From: Roseihalotalea indica
Lineage (GTDB): Bacteria > Bacteroidota > Bacteroidia > Cytophagales > Cyclobacteriaceae
Assembly: GCF_022458895.1 (NCBI RefSeq)
Contig: NZ_JAINFL010000008.1
Location: 186,001 to 250,000, forward strand
DNA: 64,000 nt
Reading direction: 5' to 3'
Every line of letters starts with the position of its first letter. Position 1 is the first letter of the stretch. Positions 17,023 to 27,097 of this stretch are shown here, one piece after another. The position numbers and the translations under genes were made by a program. The notes under the pieces are model-generated. The model was given only the letters and a program-made list of their open reading frames with translations, was not told the DNA's origin and ran no database searches.

Positions 17023-19470
17023 ATGATAAAAAATTATTTTACTACTGCCCTGCGGCATTTACTGAAGAACCGGGGCACGGCCATCATCAACATCACCGGC
17101 CTGGCATTGGGTATCACCAGCTTACTGATTATTTTGGTGATGGTACGCTACGAATTGAGCTATAACGACTTCCATTCAACGGGGTATCAGCTTTATCGGG
17201 TAGTGGCAGAAGATATGTTAGATGGTGAAACCGCCTACATGGGCGAGGTCAATTACCCCTTGCCGGATGCTATAAAAACTTCTTTATCATCGGTGAAAGC
17301 AGTGACGGCCATGCAATATGATGGCAGCCGACAGCTCTCGGTGTATGAGGAGGGGAGTGGCAACTTAGTTCGCCAGTTCCAGGAAGATGAAGGTTTTGTG
17401 TATGCAGACTCTGCTTTCTTTAACGTATTCGATTTTGCAAGGGCTGACTTCCAGTGGATAGCTGGTAACCCGCAAACTGCCCTGACCGAACCTTTATCGC
17501 TGGTCTTAACCGAAAGTATGGCTAACAAGTATTTTCCCAATGAAGATGCACTGGGTAAGACGATCAAAATAAACAACCGGGAGGACTACACCGTCACCGG
17601 GGTGGTCAGTGATTTCCCTCCTAATACTGATTTCCCGTTTCGCATGCTGGCTTCGTATGAAACTCTCAAGCTCAGGTTTAAAGATTTTCTGGGTGACTGG
17701 AGATCGCTTGGCCCCAACCAGTGTTATGTGGTATTACAGGATGGCGCGACGGCGGCGGAAGTAGAGAAGCAGATTTTAGAGGTGCATAACGCGCATCTGG
17801 AGCAAAAGCGAGAATCTCTTGTTTATACGTTGCAACCGATTCAGGAGGTGCACACGGATACCCGGTACGGTAACTTCAGGAATCGTACGGTAAGCTGGGA
17901 AACGATGGGCGCTCTCCTCATCATCGGGTTATTCCTGATCATTACTGCCGTCATCAACTTCGTCAATCTAACTACTGCTCAGGCGATCATTCGCACCAAA
18001 GAAGTATGTGTACGCAAGGTCATGGGTAGTAGTAAGCGGCAGTTGGTCAAGCAGTTTTTGGGAGAAACTTTTATTATCACCTTAATCTCCGGAATACTTG
18101 CCCTGGGCGCCGCCGAGCTGGTCATGCTCACGCAAGCGGAGGTGTTACTGGTCACGCTGGAAAATACACTGATCGCGGACCCGGCGGTGCTGCTTATGCT
18201 GTTGGGGATGGTGCTGGTGGTCACCTTGCTGGCTGGTATGTATCCTTCGCTGGTGATGTCTCGCTTCAATCCGGTGGCGGCCATTCGCAATAAAGGAACG
18301 TTCGGATTAAACAAAGGGGCGCGATTACGCTGGGGACTAGTCACCCTGCAACTGGTGATCTCCCAGGTGTTTATCATCGGCACCATCGTCGTTATCCGGC
18401 AGATGGAGTTCTTCCGGAGTGCCGACCTGGGCTTTGAGCAGGAGGCTATTGTGGTCGTCACCCTACCGGAAAACCAGGAACATACCTTGCAAACGTTGAA
18501 GAACCAGTGGGCCGCCATTCCTCAGGTGCAGGACATCAGCCTGGCCTTTACTACCCCCGCCGGTGAGGGACGCTACGGGAACTGGCAGGACATCCGCTGG
18601 AAAGGGGCCCCGGAGGAAGAAGGCGGGATCATCTTTGAGTATCAAGGTATCGACGAGCATTACCTCGACCTGTACCAGATACCGCTGTTGGCTGGCCGGA
18701 ACTTCGTACCTTCCGATACCATGAAAAGCGTCATCCTTAACCAGCACCTGGCCAAACGGGCCGGTTTTGCCGAACCCGCTGATGCGGTAGGAGAAACCAT
18801 GCTGATAGGCGACAAAGCGTATACGGTGGTAGGTGTGACGGAAGACTTTCACACCAGATCACTGCGGGATGAACTGGATTACGTAGCCTTTGTCATGAAC
18901 CCAAAGCGGTACTATCACGCCAGCATCAAGCTGGACATGAGACAGGACCAGGCCGCGGCCTCTGCTAAGCTGCCGGAAACCCTGGCGCAGATTGAGAAGA
19001 TATGGTCCGCCACCTATCCGGCCTATGTGTTTGAATATGAGTTTCTGGACGAAAGCATTGCGGCCTATTACCGGGAGGAAGCAAGGCTGTCCCGGCTATT
19101 CAAGATACTGGCGGGGATTACCATCTTCATTGGCTGCCTGGGGTTATACGGGCTGGTGGCCTTCATGGCCGTTCGCCGTACCAAAGAGGTAGGAGTCCGC
19201 AAAGTGCTGGGAGCCTCGGTACGCCATATTCTGGTACTATTCTCCAAGGAGTTTACTACCCTGGTGCTGATCGCCTTCTGCATCGCCGGACCGGTCGCCT
19301 ATTACTTCATGCAGCAGTGGCTGAATAACTTTACCTACCAGATTGATCTGAGCATTGGTGTATTTCTACTAGCCATCGGTTCCTCTATCCTGATAGCCCT
19401 GCTCACGGTAAGTTACCAGTCCATCAAAGCAGCCCTGGCAAACCCGATAGATAGCCTTAGGAATGAATAA
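17023..19470 (+). CDS. FtsX-like (MacB-type) ABC transporter permease 6
   Basis: 815 residues from ATG 17023 (MIKNYFTTALRHLLKNRG). A reading from 16960 adds only translated repeat sequence. Subgroup A: FLDESIAAYYREEARLSR before the last module, which has KEVGVRKVLGASVRHI. The first module is KEVCVRKVMGSSKRQL, with Cys replacing the usual Gly. TM1 is about residues 20-42. The second ectodomain contains the acidic stretch KGAPEEEGGIIFEYQ. The end is ANPIDSLRNE. Closest in character to permeases 1 and 8, although it lies between subgroup B genes, so the array alternates subgroups in its second half. Confidence 0.92.
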   Translation: MIKNYFTTALRHLLKNRGTAIINITGLALGITSLLIILVMVRYELSYNDFHSTGYQLYRVVAEDMLDGETAYMGEVNYPLPDAIKTSLSSVKAVTAMQYDGSRQLSVYEEGSGNLVRQFQEDEGFVYADSAFFNVFDFARADFQWIAGNPQTALTEPLSLVLTESMANKYFPNEDALGKTIKINNREDYTVTGVVSDFPPNTDFPFRMLASYETLKLRFKDFLGDWRSLGPNQCYVVLQDGATAAEVEKQILEVHNAHLEQKRESLVYTLQPIQEVHTDTRYGNFRNRTVSWETMGALLIIGLFLIITAVINFVNLTTAQAIIRTKEVCVRKVMGSSKRQLVKQFLGETFIITLISGILALGAAELVMLTQAEVLLVTLENTLIADPAVLLMLLGMVLVVTLLAGMYPSLVMSRFNPVAAIRNKGTFGLNKGARLRWGLVTLQLVISQVFIIGTIVVIRQMEFFRSADLGFEQEAIVVVTLPENQEHTLQTLKNQWAAIPQVQDISLAFTTPAGEGRYGNWQDIRWKGAPEEEGGIIFEYQGIDEHYLDLYQIPLLAGRNFVPSDTMKSVILNQHLAKRAGFAEPADAVGETMLIGDKAYTVVGVTEDFHTRSLRDELDYVAFVMNPKRYYHASIKLDMRQDQAAASAKLPETLAQIEKIWSATYPAYVFEYEFLDESIAAYYREEARLSRLFKILAGITIFIGCLGLYGLVAFMAVRRTKEVGVRKVLGASVRHILVLFSKEFTTLVLIAFCIAGPVAYYFMQQWLNNFTYQIDLSIGVFLLAIGSSILIALLTVSYQSIKAALANPIDSLRNE

Positions 19471-19476
19471 ATAACA

Positions 19477-19565
19477 ATGAACAATGAGCGGTGAGCAATG
19501 ATATGAGCTTCGGCTTATCTAAACTCTGCATTGTTCATTGTACACTGTTCATTGCTAATTGAATT
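19477..19565. repeat. Intergenic palindrome, AATGAACAATGAGCAGTG word family
   Basis: Left words CAATGAACAATGAGCGGTGA then GCAATGA (about 19475-19501). Right words TGCATTGTTCATTGTACAC and TGTTCATTGCTAATTG (about 19528-19561). Same family as 6168-6262. An in-frame TTG at 19531 inside the right arm falsely extends permease 7. Confidence 0.7.
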
Positions 19566-19569
19566 AACT

Positions 19570-21954
19570 ATGCTTACAAACTATATTAAAGTTGCTTTAC
19601 GAAACCTATGGAAGCGGAAGTTCTACACCGCCATTAACATTGCCGGTTTGGCAATTGGAATGGCCTGCTATCTGCTCATTAGCGTATATGTGCTGGATGA
19701 GTTGAGCTATGATACCTTTCATGATAAGGCTGATCGTATTTACCGGGTTACCACTCACTTTAACATCAGTGGACAGGAATTTGCTACGGCGGGTAGCAGC
19801 GGAGAGATTGCTCCGGCACTGACCAGTCTTATGCCGGAATTACAGCAGGCTGTACGTATTTTACCGCTTCCTGATCAGCCAGTAAAATATCAGGATAAGC
19901 TTTTCCTGGAAAGTGGTATTCTGGAGGTAGACAGTACCTTCTTTGATGTCTTCAGCTTTCCGTTGCTGGACGGAAACCCGGATAGGGCATTGCAGCACTC
20001 ATCATCGGTCATCCTGACCCAGGCTAGCGCTCTTAAATACTTTAACCGCTCAACCGAAGTGGTAGGTCAAACTCTGCTAATTCAAGATAAGCCCTATACG
20101 GTGACTGGCATTGCAGAGAACCCGCCGGTCAACAGTCACTTCCACTTTGATTTTCTCATTCCCTTTCAGTACCAGGCGCATCTGGATCACCCCAGTTGGG
20201 CAGATGTTGAGGGAGTAAAAACTTACCTGCTACTAAATCAGCCTGAGAACCCGGCAGCCTTACAGGAAGAGTTGTATTCGTTATTCAAGCAACATGACCC
20301 TGAGTATGAAGCCATTCAGGAAATGGGTGCTCAAGTGAATTTCCCAATCCAGCCCTTGCAAGACATCCACTTGCAATCGCAGCTAATAGATGAGTTTGAA
20401 CCCAATGGCAACATCATGTACGTGCGAATTTTTGTCGCTATCGCGCTATTCATCATCATCTTGGCCTGTATTAACTTTATCAACCTTTCTACCGCCCGAT
20501 CCGCAGAAAGAGCCAAAGAAGTGGGTATTCGCAAAGCGATAGGTTCCGGGCGTGCCGCGTTAGTAGGTCAGTTTCTGGCCGAATCAATGGCCATCAGCCT
20601 GTTAGCAATGCTTTTGGCGTTAGGGCTGGCTGAGCTATTACGCTATCCCTTTAGTGAAGTGGCCGGAAAACCGCTGACTTTGGCACTTCTGTCCCGACCG
20701 TATATCTGGGTTGCTATACTATCCATCACGCTGGTATCGGGGCTAATGGCGGGATTGTACCCGGCCTGGTACCTAACCCGGTTCGAAGCAAGCAAAGTGC
20801 TGAAGAGTATGCTGGTGTCCGGTAAGAAAAGCCAGCGGTTCAGAAACGGCCTGGTGGTATTTCAATTCAGCGTTTCTATCTGTCTGGTCATTTGTACCCT
20901 ATTGGTTTATCAGCAGTTGCAGTACATGCAAAATATTAACCTGGGCTTCCAAAAAGAAAATGTACTGATTATCCAAAACAGCAGGCGACTGGGAAGTCGG
21001 CAGGCTACCTTCTTAAATTCGCTGCGAGACAAAGCTTACGTACGGTCGGTAGCAGCCTCTCAACAGAACCCGGTAAGGGTAGAAAACGCCAGTGATGCCC
21101 GGAAGAAAGGCGATGCTCAGGAGCAAAGTGTGATGCTCACCGAGCAGATGGTCACGCATGACTACCTGGAAACCCTGGGCATCGCCTTGAAAACCGGACG
21201 CAATTTCTCGCCTGACCGGGCCTCAGACAGCTCCGCCGTCATTCTGAACCAGGCTGCCGTAGATGCGCTGGGCCTAGACGAACCCATTGGTGCCCTGATT
21301 GACTATGTAGGCGAGGGGTATAATCAGGTAATTGGTGTGACTGAAGACTTCCACTATGATTCTCCTCATAAGCCAATCGCACCTTTTGCCTTTGTTCTCA
21401 GTGCTGAAAACCAATCTTTGGCTACCATAGAAGTTCGAATAGCATCGGAAGAGGTTGCTGCCACGGTAGCCGATATCAAGGAGCTATGGAGGCAGCAAGC
21501 CCAGGATGTTCCGTTTGTGTACTCCTTCCTGGACGAAGATTATGATGCGCTCTTCCGCAGCGAGCAACGGTTGGGTAAGCTGTTTACCGGCTTCACCATT
21601 CTGGCGCTGATCGTAGCAGGCTTAGGATTATTTGGACTGGCGGCTTACATGGCTGAGCGTCGAGCCAAAGAAATCGGGATTCGGAAGATATTGGGTTCCA
21701 GCGTTACACAGGTAATTATGCTACTGAGTAAAGACTTCGTGCGCCTGCTGATCATCGCTTTCCTGATCGCCCTGCCTCTGGGTTACTTGGCTATGCGGCA
21801 GTGGCTGGACAACTTTGCTTACCGAACCGATATCCCGGTCATCCTCATTATACTAGCCGGACTCAGCGTGATTATCCTGGCTTGGCTCACGGTCAGTTAC
21901 CAGTCTATCAAAGCAGCCCTGGCGAACCCGGTAGACTCTCTGAGAAATGAATAA
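19570..21954 (+). CDS. FtsX-like (MacB-type) ABC transporter permease 7
   Basis: 794 residues from ATG 19570 (MLTNYIKVALRNLWKRKF). The TTG at 19531 lies in repeat sequence and is rejected. Subgroup B: FLDEDYDALFRSEQRLGK precedes the last module, with KEIGIRKILGSSVTQV. The first module has KEVGIRKAIGSGRAALVGQF. The second ectodomain is short and basic-acidic (ASDARKKGDAQEQS near residue 510). It ends ANPVDSLRNE. Overall layout is one N-terminal TM, ectodomain, three-TM module, TM, ectodomain, three-TM module. No distinguishing substrate feature seen. Confidence 0.92.
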   Translation: MLTNYIKVALRNLWKRKFYTAINIAGLAIGMACYLLISVYVLDELSYDTFHDKADRIYRVTTHFNISGQEFATAGSSGEIAPALTSLMPELQQAVRILPLPDQPVKYQDKLFLESGILEVDSTFFDVFSFPLLDGNPDRALQHSSSVILTQASALKYFNRSTEVVGQTLLIQDKPYTVTGIAENPPVNSHFHFDFLIPFQYQAHLDHPSWADVEGVKTYLLLNQPENPAALQEELYSLFKQHDPEYEAIQEMGAQVNFPIQPLQDIHLQSQLIDEFEPNGNIMYVRIFVAIALFIIILACINFINLSTARSAERAKEVGIRKAIGSGRAALVGQFLAESMAISLLAMLLALGLAELLRYPFSEVAGKPLTLALLSRPYIWVAILSITLVSGLMAGLYPAWYLTRFEASKVLKSMLVSGKKSQRFRNGLVVFQFSVSICLVICTLLVYQQLQYMQNINLGFQKENVLIIQNSRRLGSRQATFLNSLRDKAYVRSVAASQQNPVRVENASDARKKGDAQEQSVMLTEQMVTHDYLETLGIALKTGRNFSPDRASDSSAVILNQAAVDALGLDEPIGALIDYVGEGYNQVIGVTEDFHYDSPHKPIAPFAFVLSAENQSLATIEVRIASEEVAATVADIKELWRQQAQDVPFVYSFLDEDYDALFRSEQRLGKLFTGFTILALIVAGLGLFGLAAYMAERRAKEIGIRKILGSSVTQVIMLLSKDFVRLLIIAFLIALPLGYLAMRQWLDNFAYRTDIPVILIILAGLSVIILAWLTVSYQSIKAALANPVDSLRNE

Positions 21955-21965
21955 TTACATATCGA

Positions 21966-22036
21966 TGAATGAATAGTGAGTAATGATTAATGAAATGCTT
22001 TCATTGTTCATCAACACTCATTCATCACTAATCATT
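21966..22036. repeat. Intergenic palindrome, ATGAATGAATAGTGAGTAATG word family
   Basis: Left words GATGAATGAATAGTGAGTAA and TGATTAATGA pair imperfectly with TGTTCATCAACACTCATTCA and TCACTAATCATTA on the right. It fills the gap between permeases 7 and 8. Confidence 0.7.
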
Positions 22037-22043
22037 AAAGCTT

Positions 22044-24437
22044 ATGCTAAAGAACTACCTGAAAGTGGCCTTGCGGAACCTGTGGAAGCGTAAAGCTCAG
22101 ACGCTTATCAACGTGTTGGGGTTGTCATTGGGTTTGGCCAGTGCTATTGTGATCTTTCTGATCGTGCGCTATGAGCTAAGCTTTGACCGCTTTCATACCA
22201 AAGTGGACCGAGTGTACCGTATTGTGACCGACTTTAAGTCACCCGATGGTGAGGGAGGTAATTCCGGGGTGCCCCGTCCCCTTCCGGAAGCACTGCGGCA
22301 GGACTTCCCGGATGTGTTTGCCCAGATCGTGCCGGTAGAGGAGTACCAAAACCATCGGCGAGTAAAGGTAGGTGATAAGACGCTCTTTCTGGATGAAATG
22401 ATTGCCTATACCGAAACCGGTTATCTCCAGCTCTTCGACTTTCCTCTACTGGAGGGTAACGCTGAAAAGGCCCTTTCTTTACCAAATGAAGTACTCATCA
22501 CCCAGGCTGTAGCTCAAACGTTATTTGGTCGTTCGTCCGATGTGGTGGGGGAAGTGATTAACCTCAATGATATGTATGAGTTGAAAGTAGCCGGAGTGCT
22601 GGCCGACCTTCCGGCTCAAACCGACCTTGCTTTTGAGATGCTCATCTCTTTCTCCACCATCGTGCGTAATCGCCTCGAGGACGAAGAGTGGGATAACTAT
22701 AATTCGGCCTTTCAGGTATATGCCCTGCTTAATGAAAAAACTTCTCCCGGCGATCTTCAGGCTCAGTTAACCAACTACCTGAGTAGCTATACTGCTGACT
22801 CGGATGGTTGGGATGCGTTTCTTCGTTTACAACCCCTGACCTCTATCCATCATGAAGGTAAGTATGGGGGCGTACCTCATCGCAAGGCCCCTCATGCCAT
22901 ACTGAACGGTTTACTGGGGCTTGGTGCCATACTGGTACTACTGGCCTGTATCAATTTTATCAATCTGGCAACGGCCGTAAGCACCCGTCGCTCCAAGGAG
23001 ATTGGTGTACGCAAGGTAGTCGGAAGCTCCCGCCGGCAGATTGCAGGTTATTTTCTGGGCGAGGCCTTTCTGGTTACGGTACTGGCCACCGCTCTGGCAT
23101 TAGGACTGGCGGAAGTAAGCCTAATCCAGTTGCAACACTTATACGATTATCTGCAAAATGTACATCTGGTGATAGACCTTTCCCTGATGCTCTTCTTACT
23201 CATTCTGGTCCTGGTGGTTACCCTGCTGGCAGGAGGCTATCCGGCCCTGCTGTTGTCCCGCTTCCGCCCGGTGCAGATGTTCAAGACGTATCTGCATGCG
23301 CCCCAAAGGAACCGGCTCACCGTGCGTCGTATACTGGTAGTCTTTCAGTTTTTTGCTGCCCAGTTGTTTATTGTTTCCGTACTGGTGGTAGGGCAACAGT
23401 TACAGTACCTGCTGGAAGCGCCCTTAGGTTTTAATCGACAGGCGATACTGACCCTCAACTTTCCGGATGACGACCCGCAAAAGCAACAGCGGTTTAAACA
23501 GACATTACAAAACCATACGGGCGTGGAAGCCCTTTCCCTGTCCGGGCACACGGCTATTTCACAAAGCAGGATGGCTACCCTAATTGGGTACGATGGAAAG
23601 AGCAAAGAAGGTAGTGAAGACTTCGCCTATTATCAGTTTGCCGATGCCGACTACTTTACCACGCACCAGATGACCTTTTTGGCAGGAGGTACTTATCCTC
23701 CCTCCGATTCGGGCAGCGGCTTTGTGGCTAATGAAGCTTTCGTGCGAGAGGTTGGCGCTACCTCCCCCGAGGAGGTTATAGGAAAATATGTTGCCATGAA
23801 TGATCTGGCGCTTCCCATTGTAGGTGTGGTGGCTGACTACCATACCTACACTTTTGATAGCCAGATTCCTCCCCTGCTCATTACTAACTATAGTCCTGGC
23901 TACCATTACCTTAACCTGAAAGTCAATATGGTTCAGGCAGATGCGGTGGTAAAGCAACTTCAGCAAAGCTGGCAGGAAAGCTACCCGGAATTTGAATTTC
24001 ACTACCGCTTTCTGGACGAAGCCCTGGAAGGCTTTTACGCCAACTACCAGCGGTTGCTTTCCCTCACTCAACTGTTCTCCGGCATTGCTATTGCCATTGG
24101 CTGCCTGGGCTTGTACGGGCTGGTACTCTTTATGGCTGAGCAGCGTACGAAAGAAATTGGCATCCGTAAGGTGCTGGGGGCTTCGGTACAGCAGTTACTC
24201 ATGCTATTCTCCGGCGAGTTTCTTAAGCTGGTGCTGATCGCGTTTTGCCTGGCGGCCCCTTTAGCCTATTTCATGATGCGGCAGTGGCTGCAAAGTTTTG
24301 AGTACCGCATCAGCATTGGCCTTACCATCTTTGTTGGCTGCCTGCTGATCACCTTGCTGCTGGTGATGGTCACCGTAGGCTATCGGGCCACCCGAGCCGC
24401 TTTGGCTAACCCAGTGGATAGTCTGCGGAATGAGTAA
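22044..24437 (+). CDS. FtsX-like (MacB-type) ABC transporter permease 8
   Basis: 797 residues, last of the array. Subgroup A: FLDEALEGFYANYQRLLS before the final FtsX module, which has KEIGIRKVLGASVQQL. The first module has KEIGVRKVVGSSRRQIAGYF. TM1 is about residues 20-41. It ends ANPVDSLRNE. The following gene is convergent only 36 bp away, and no clear intrinsic terminator is visible in that gap. Confidence 0.92.
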   Translation: MLKNYLKVALRNLWKRKAQTLINVLGLSLGLASAIVIFLIVRYELSFDRFHTKVDRVYRIVTDFKSPDGEGGNSGVPRPLPEALRQDFPDVFAQIVPVEEYQNHRRVKVGDKTLFLDEMIAYTETGYLQLFDFPLLEGNAEKALSLPNEVLITQAVAQTLFGRSSDVVGEVINLNDMYELKVAGVLADLPAQTDLAFEMLISFSTIVRNRLEDEEWDNYNSAFQVYALLNEKTSPGDLQAQLTNYLSSYTADSDGWDAFLRLQPLTSIHHEGKYGGVPHRKAPHAILNGLLGLGAILVLLACINFINLATAVSTRRSKEIGVRKVVGSSRRQIAGYFLGEAFLVTVLATALALGLAEVSLIQLQHLYDYLQNVHLVIDLSLMLFLLILVLVVTLLAGGYPALLLSRFRPVQMFKTYLHAPQRNRLTVRRILVVFQFFAAQLFIVSVLVVGQQLQYLLEAPLGFNRQAILTLNFPDDDPQKQQRFKQTLQNHTGVEALSLSGHTAISQSRMATLIGYDGKSKEGSEDFAYYQFADADYFTTHQMTFLAGGTYPPSDSGSGFVANEAFVREVGATSPEEVIGKYVAMNDLALPIVGVVADYHTYTFDSQIPPLLITNYSPGYHYLNLKVNMVQADAVVKQLQQSWQESYPEFEFHYRFLDEALEGFYANYQRLLSLTQLFSGIAIAIGCLGLYGLVLFMAEQRTKEIGIRKVLGASVQQLLMLFSGEFLKLVLIAFCLAAPLAYFMMRQWLQSFEYRISIGLTIFVGCLLITLLLVMVTVGYRATRAALANPVDSLRNE

Positions 24438-24473
24438 TGGTTAACATCGATCATTAGTAGAGATATGACAACC

Positions 24474-25520
24474 TTATCCGGCCTTAACAACCTTTTCAAT
24501 TGTATGCCACGAGCTACCCGTCAGGTGAAGAAAGTAGATGCCTGGTGGAGAATCCTGCAATTTGTCAATGATAAGCTCACCGATGCTGCCGTCTACCGGA
24601 TAAACGTTCGAGAAAATCATCTCATTCTTGGTATTATATAGCGCAACCTGAACCTGCCCGGGAGATGATGATTGTAATAAGACATTGAGTTGGTCTTGGA
24701 AGGGGTTTGGCCAAACCTTGACTTTCTGCACATCCAAGGTTTTATTAGCTACTGCTACAACCTTGGAGTATTCGTATTGCCCGTCAAAATCAACCTGCCT
24801 TAAACGGTAATAAACTACACCACTGTTTATAGCAGTAATTTTATCGTCTCTAAACGAGTACTCAATCTGAGTGGTTGAATTTCCTGCGCCCATGACCTCT
24901 CCTATTTTATGGAAATTCATGTTATCATCCGCCCGCTCAACCTCAAAATAATGGTTGTTTGTTTCAGAAGCGGTGGCCCAGGCTAGCAAAGCAGCTTTAT
25001 CAGCATAGCGAGCCGAAAAATAAAGCATTTCTACCGGCAGAGGATTGACTAACCCTGCTGGAAAGCTAGTTTCTTCGGTAAATGTCATAGGATTAGGTTC
25101 GCTATTACCAGTCCAATACTTGGCCCCATTGGCTGAAATAAAGAGAGCATCCCTCCCTAATAATGTATTATCGATAATGGTTGCACCAGCTTCCATCACT
25201 GCACCTGAAATCGGCCCTGTAAATGATAGGCTGCCATAGTCAAAGCACAAGAAACCACAACTCCGATAATGCATTACCAATTCACCAGCAACGATCATTA
25301 CGGCATCGTCTAATGCATAATCATCTCTGACCCATACTTCACTTCCCGATGGAATAAGAATAACATCCCCATCGCCTGGCACTCCGACAGGAGACCAAGT
25401 AGTTGGATCTCCCCATTCCCCCGCTCCCGGATTAGCCGTCTTGTCCTGCGCCTGACATAGTGCTGGTACACCCATGATAAAAAGAATGCTTATCAACAAT
25501 CTTTGCCTTGATATGTCCAT
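24474..25520 (-). CDS. Secreted protein with type A Por-secretion (T9SS) C-terminal sorting domain
   Basis: 348 residues. Signal peptide of about 25 residues (hydrophobic ISILFIMGVPALCQAQ). An N-terminal region (25-150) with GEWGDPTTWSPVGVPGDGD resembles G8-like or cell-surface beta-helix starts. A linker follows with LPVEMLYFSARY and ASETNNHYFEVERA, typical of the segment preceding T9SS tails. The last 80 residues are the sorting domain: VKVWPNPFQDQLNV, LYNTKNEMIF, GIYFLHLTG and a basic end. The C-terminal domain directs export through the outer membrane and usually attachment to the surface. The exposed function of the N-terminal part is not recognised. Confidence 0.85.
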   Translation of the reverse strand: MDISRQRLLISILFIMGVPALCQAQDKTANPGAGEWGDPTTWSPVGVPGDGDVILIPSGSEVWVRDDYALDDAVMIVAGELVMHYRSCGFLCFDYGSLSFTGPISGAVMEAGATIIDNTLLGRDALFISANGAKYWTGNSEPNPMTFTEETSFPAGLVNPLPVEMLYFSARYADKAALLAWATASETNNHYFEVERADDNMNFHKIGEVMGAGNSTTQIEYSFRDDKITAINSGVVYYRLRQVDFDGQYEYSKVVAVANKTLDVQKVKVWPNPFQDQLNVLLQSSSPGQVQVALYNTKNEMIFSNVYPVDGSIGELIIDKLQDSPPGIYFLHLTGSSWHTIEKVVKAG

Positions 25521-25887
25521 GTTGTTGTAATTTTAAAACTTTTGTCAGATAACATTTAAAGCTGAATATAAAAATGTCAACCTGACTAAAACATAAATCT
25601 ACATGGTCATATTTATATTTTACATTATTTTAATGTAAAAATATTACATAAGTATATTAACTTATTCATATTTAATATTTCTGCAGTGAAATGTAATGCT
25701 AAAAAATAGTTTAATATCTCTGGGAACTGATAAAAATGAAGACACTATTCTTTAACAAGATATAGTGACAATCATAGGCCAGAAGGGTATTATTAAGAAG
25801 ATACGCCACTATTTATTAGTCAGCAGGTTTGCTACTGCCCCCTTCTAATCAGACTTGAGAAGACGAAAAAAATTAAGCTTAAGCAGA
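25521..25887. other. AT-rich intergenic region, 367 bp
   Basis: No gene or strong repeat seen. On the minus strand, TTGACA with TAAATGTT about 19 bases further could be a promoter for the T9SS cargo gene (weak). The stretch 25600-25690 is very AT-rich. Confidence 0.5.
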
Positions 25888-26976
25888 TTAATCATCTGCT
25901 TTACTCATGGCATTAAAAAGTTGGTTAAAGCAATCAACCTGCCCTTGCTGGCCGTCATCTATTTCCTTATTACTATAGTATAGGTCTAGAAAATTACCTG
26001 CTCCGGTCCAGATAGTCTGCATCATACCTAGATAACGGTCGGCCAATTGGGGGTGGACCGAGTCTTTGAAATCGGCGAATTGCTTATATTGTTTTAGTGC
26101 GACATCGGGCTTGTTCCAGGGGCAGGTAATCACCTGAAGTCCTTTCATGGTTAGGTATGCCGCCGTAGGGTCGGGTCGCTCGTAGTGCCAATCGCAGATT
26201 ACTACATCTTTAGGGATCATATCCACAGCCCGGTGCGTATTGTTCATGCTGGCCTCCCACATACCCATACCGGTTGTTTTTCCGTCCAGCAGGCGATCAC
26301 CCCAAATCCACAATACCTGACCACGTTCAGCCAGGTGATTACGGATAGTGCGCACCTCTCCGGCAAACAGTTCGGCTTTATCGCGGCCACCACAACGCGG
26401 GCATTTATCATCGCCAATATAAAACACTTCGTCCATACCAGCGTGGAATGCTTTGGCTTCAAACACATCCGTAATCTCGTCTACCAAATCAAATACTACG
26501 TCGTGTACTTCAGGGTGTAGGGGACAATAGCTCTTACAATAGAGGCCATCTTCATTGGGCCACTCATAGTTTTCGGGTATCTCTACATGCGGAGTTTCGT
26601 CAAATTCAGGATACACCTCTAGCAGGTTTCCTAAGTCGCTGGCCCAGGATTGGTGGCCTAACAAGTTGACCTGAGGGATTACTTCAATATCATGCTGCTG
26701 ACACATCTTTACCAGTTTCTTTACATCTTCCTTTGATAAAGCCGCGGAGTCGCGCAACTCAGGATGTGACTCGTATTGATAGTTGTAATCTACCCGCAGT
26801 ACGAGGGTATTCACTCCGCGAGGTGCCAGTTCTTCATCAATAAACTTTATAAAATCATCAAGTCGGTCAACCCGGGGAGCTGCTATGCAAAAGCCACGAA
26901 TGACTGATGTGGTGTCCTGAGCTATACTGGAAAAAGATATAAGAAAAGCGAAGAGAAAAGGTAAATAGTTGTGCAT
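25888..26976 (-). CDS. Secreted GH20-like glycoside hydrolase (TIM-barrel)
   Basis: 362 residues with signal peptide MHNYLPFLFAFLISFSSIAQ. Residues 25-350 look like a single TIM barrel. HAGMDE at 178-183 matches the H-x-G-x-D-E catalytic segment of family 20 beta-hexosaminidases, where Asp assists the acetamido group and Glu is the acid/base. A CPRCGG pair (192-197) follows directly, seen in short GH20-like proteins, and could bind zinc. It lacks the N-terminal non-catalytic domain of classical hexosaminidases, hence 'GH20-like'; substrate unproven. Monocistronic and divergent from the phosphoesterase gene. Confidence 0.8.
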   Translation of the reverse strand: MHNYLPFLFAFLISFSSIAQDTTSVIRGFCIAAPRVDRLDDFIKFIDEELAPRGVNTLVLRVDYNYQYESHPELRDSAALSKEDVKKLVKMCQQHDIEVIPQVNLLGHQSWASDLGNLLEVYPEFDETPHVEIPENYEWPNEDGLYCKSYCPLHPEVHDVVFDLVDEITDVFEAKAFHAGMDEVFYIGDDKCPRCGGRDKAELFAGEVRTIRNHLAERGQVLWIWGDRLLDGKTTGMGMWEASMNNTHRAVDMIPKDVVICDWHYERPDPTAAYLTMKGLQVITCPWNKPDVALKQYKQFADFKDSVHPQLADRYLGMMQTIWTGAGNFLDLYYSNKEIDDGQQGQVDCFNQLFNAMSKADD

Positions 26977-27097
26977 TGGGTAGGTATTCGTAATATTCAG
27001 GGTGAGAAGATGCGAGTTTTTTTGCGAATTTCAAAGCACAAAAAACCGGCTAACTCTTTACTAAAACTGGCGTTATGTAAATAAGGACTACCTCACT

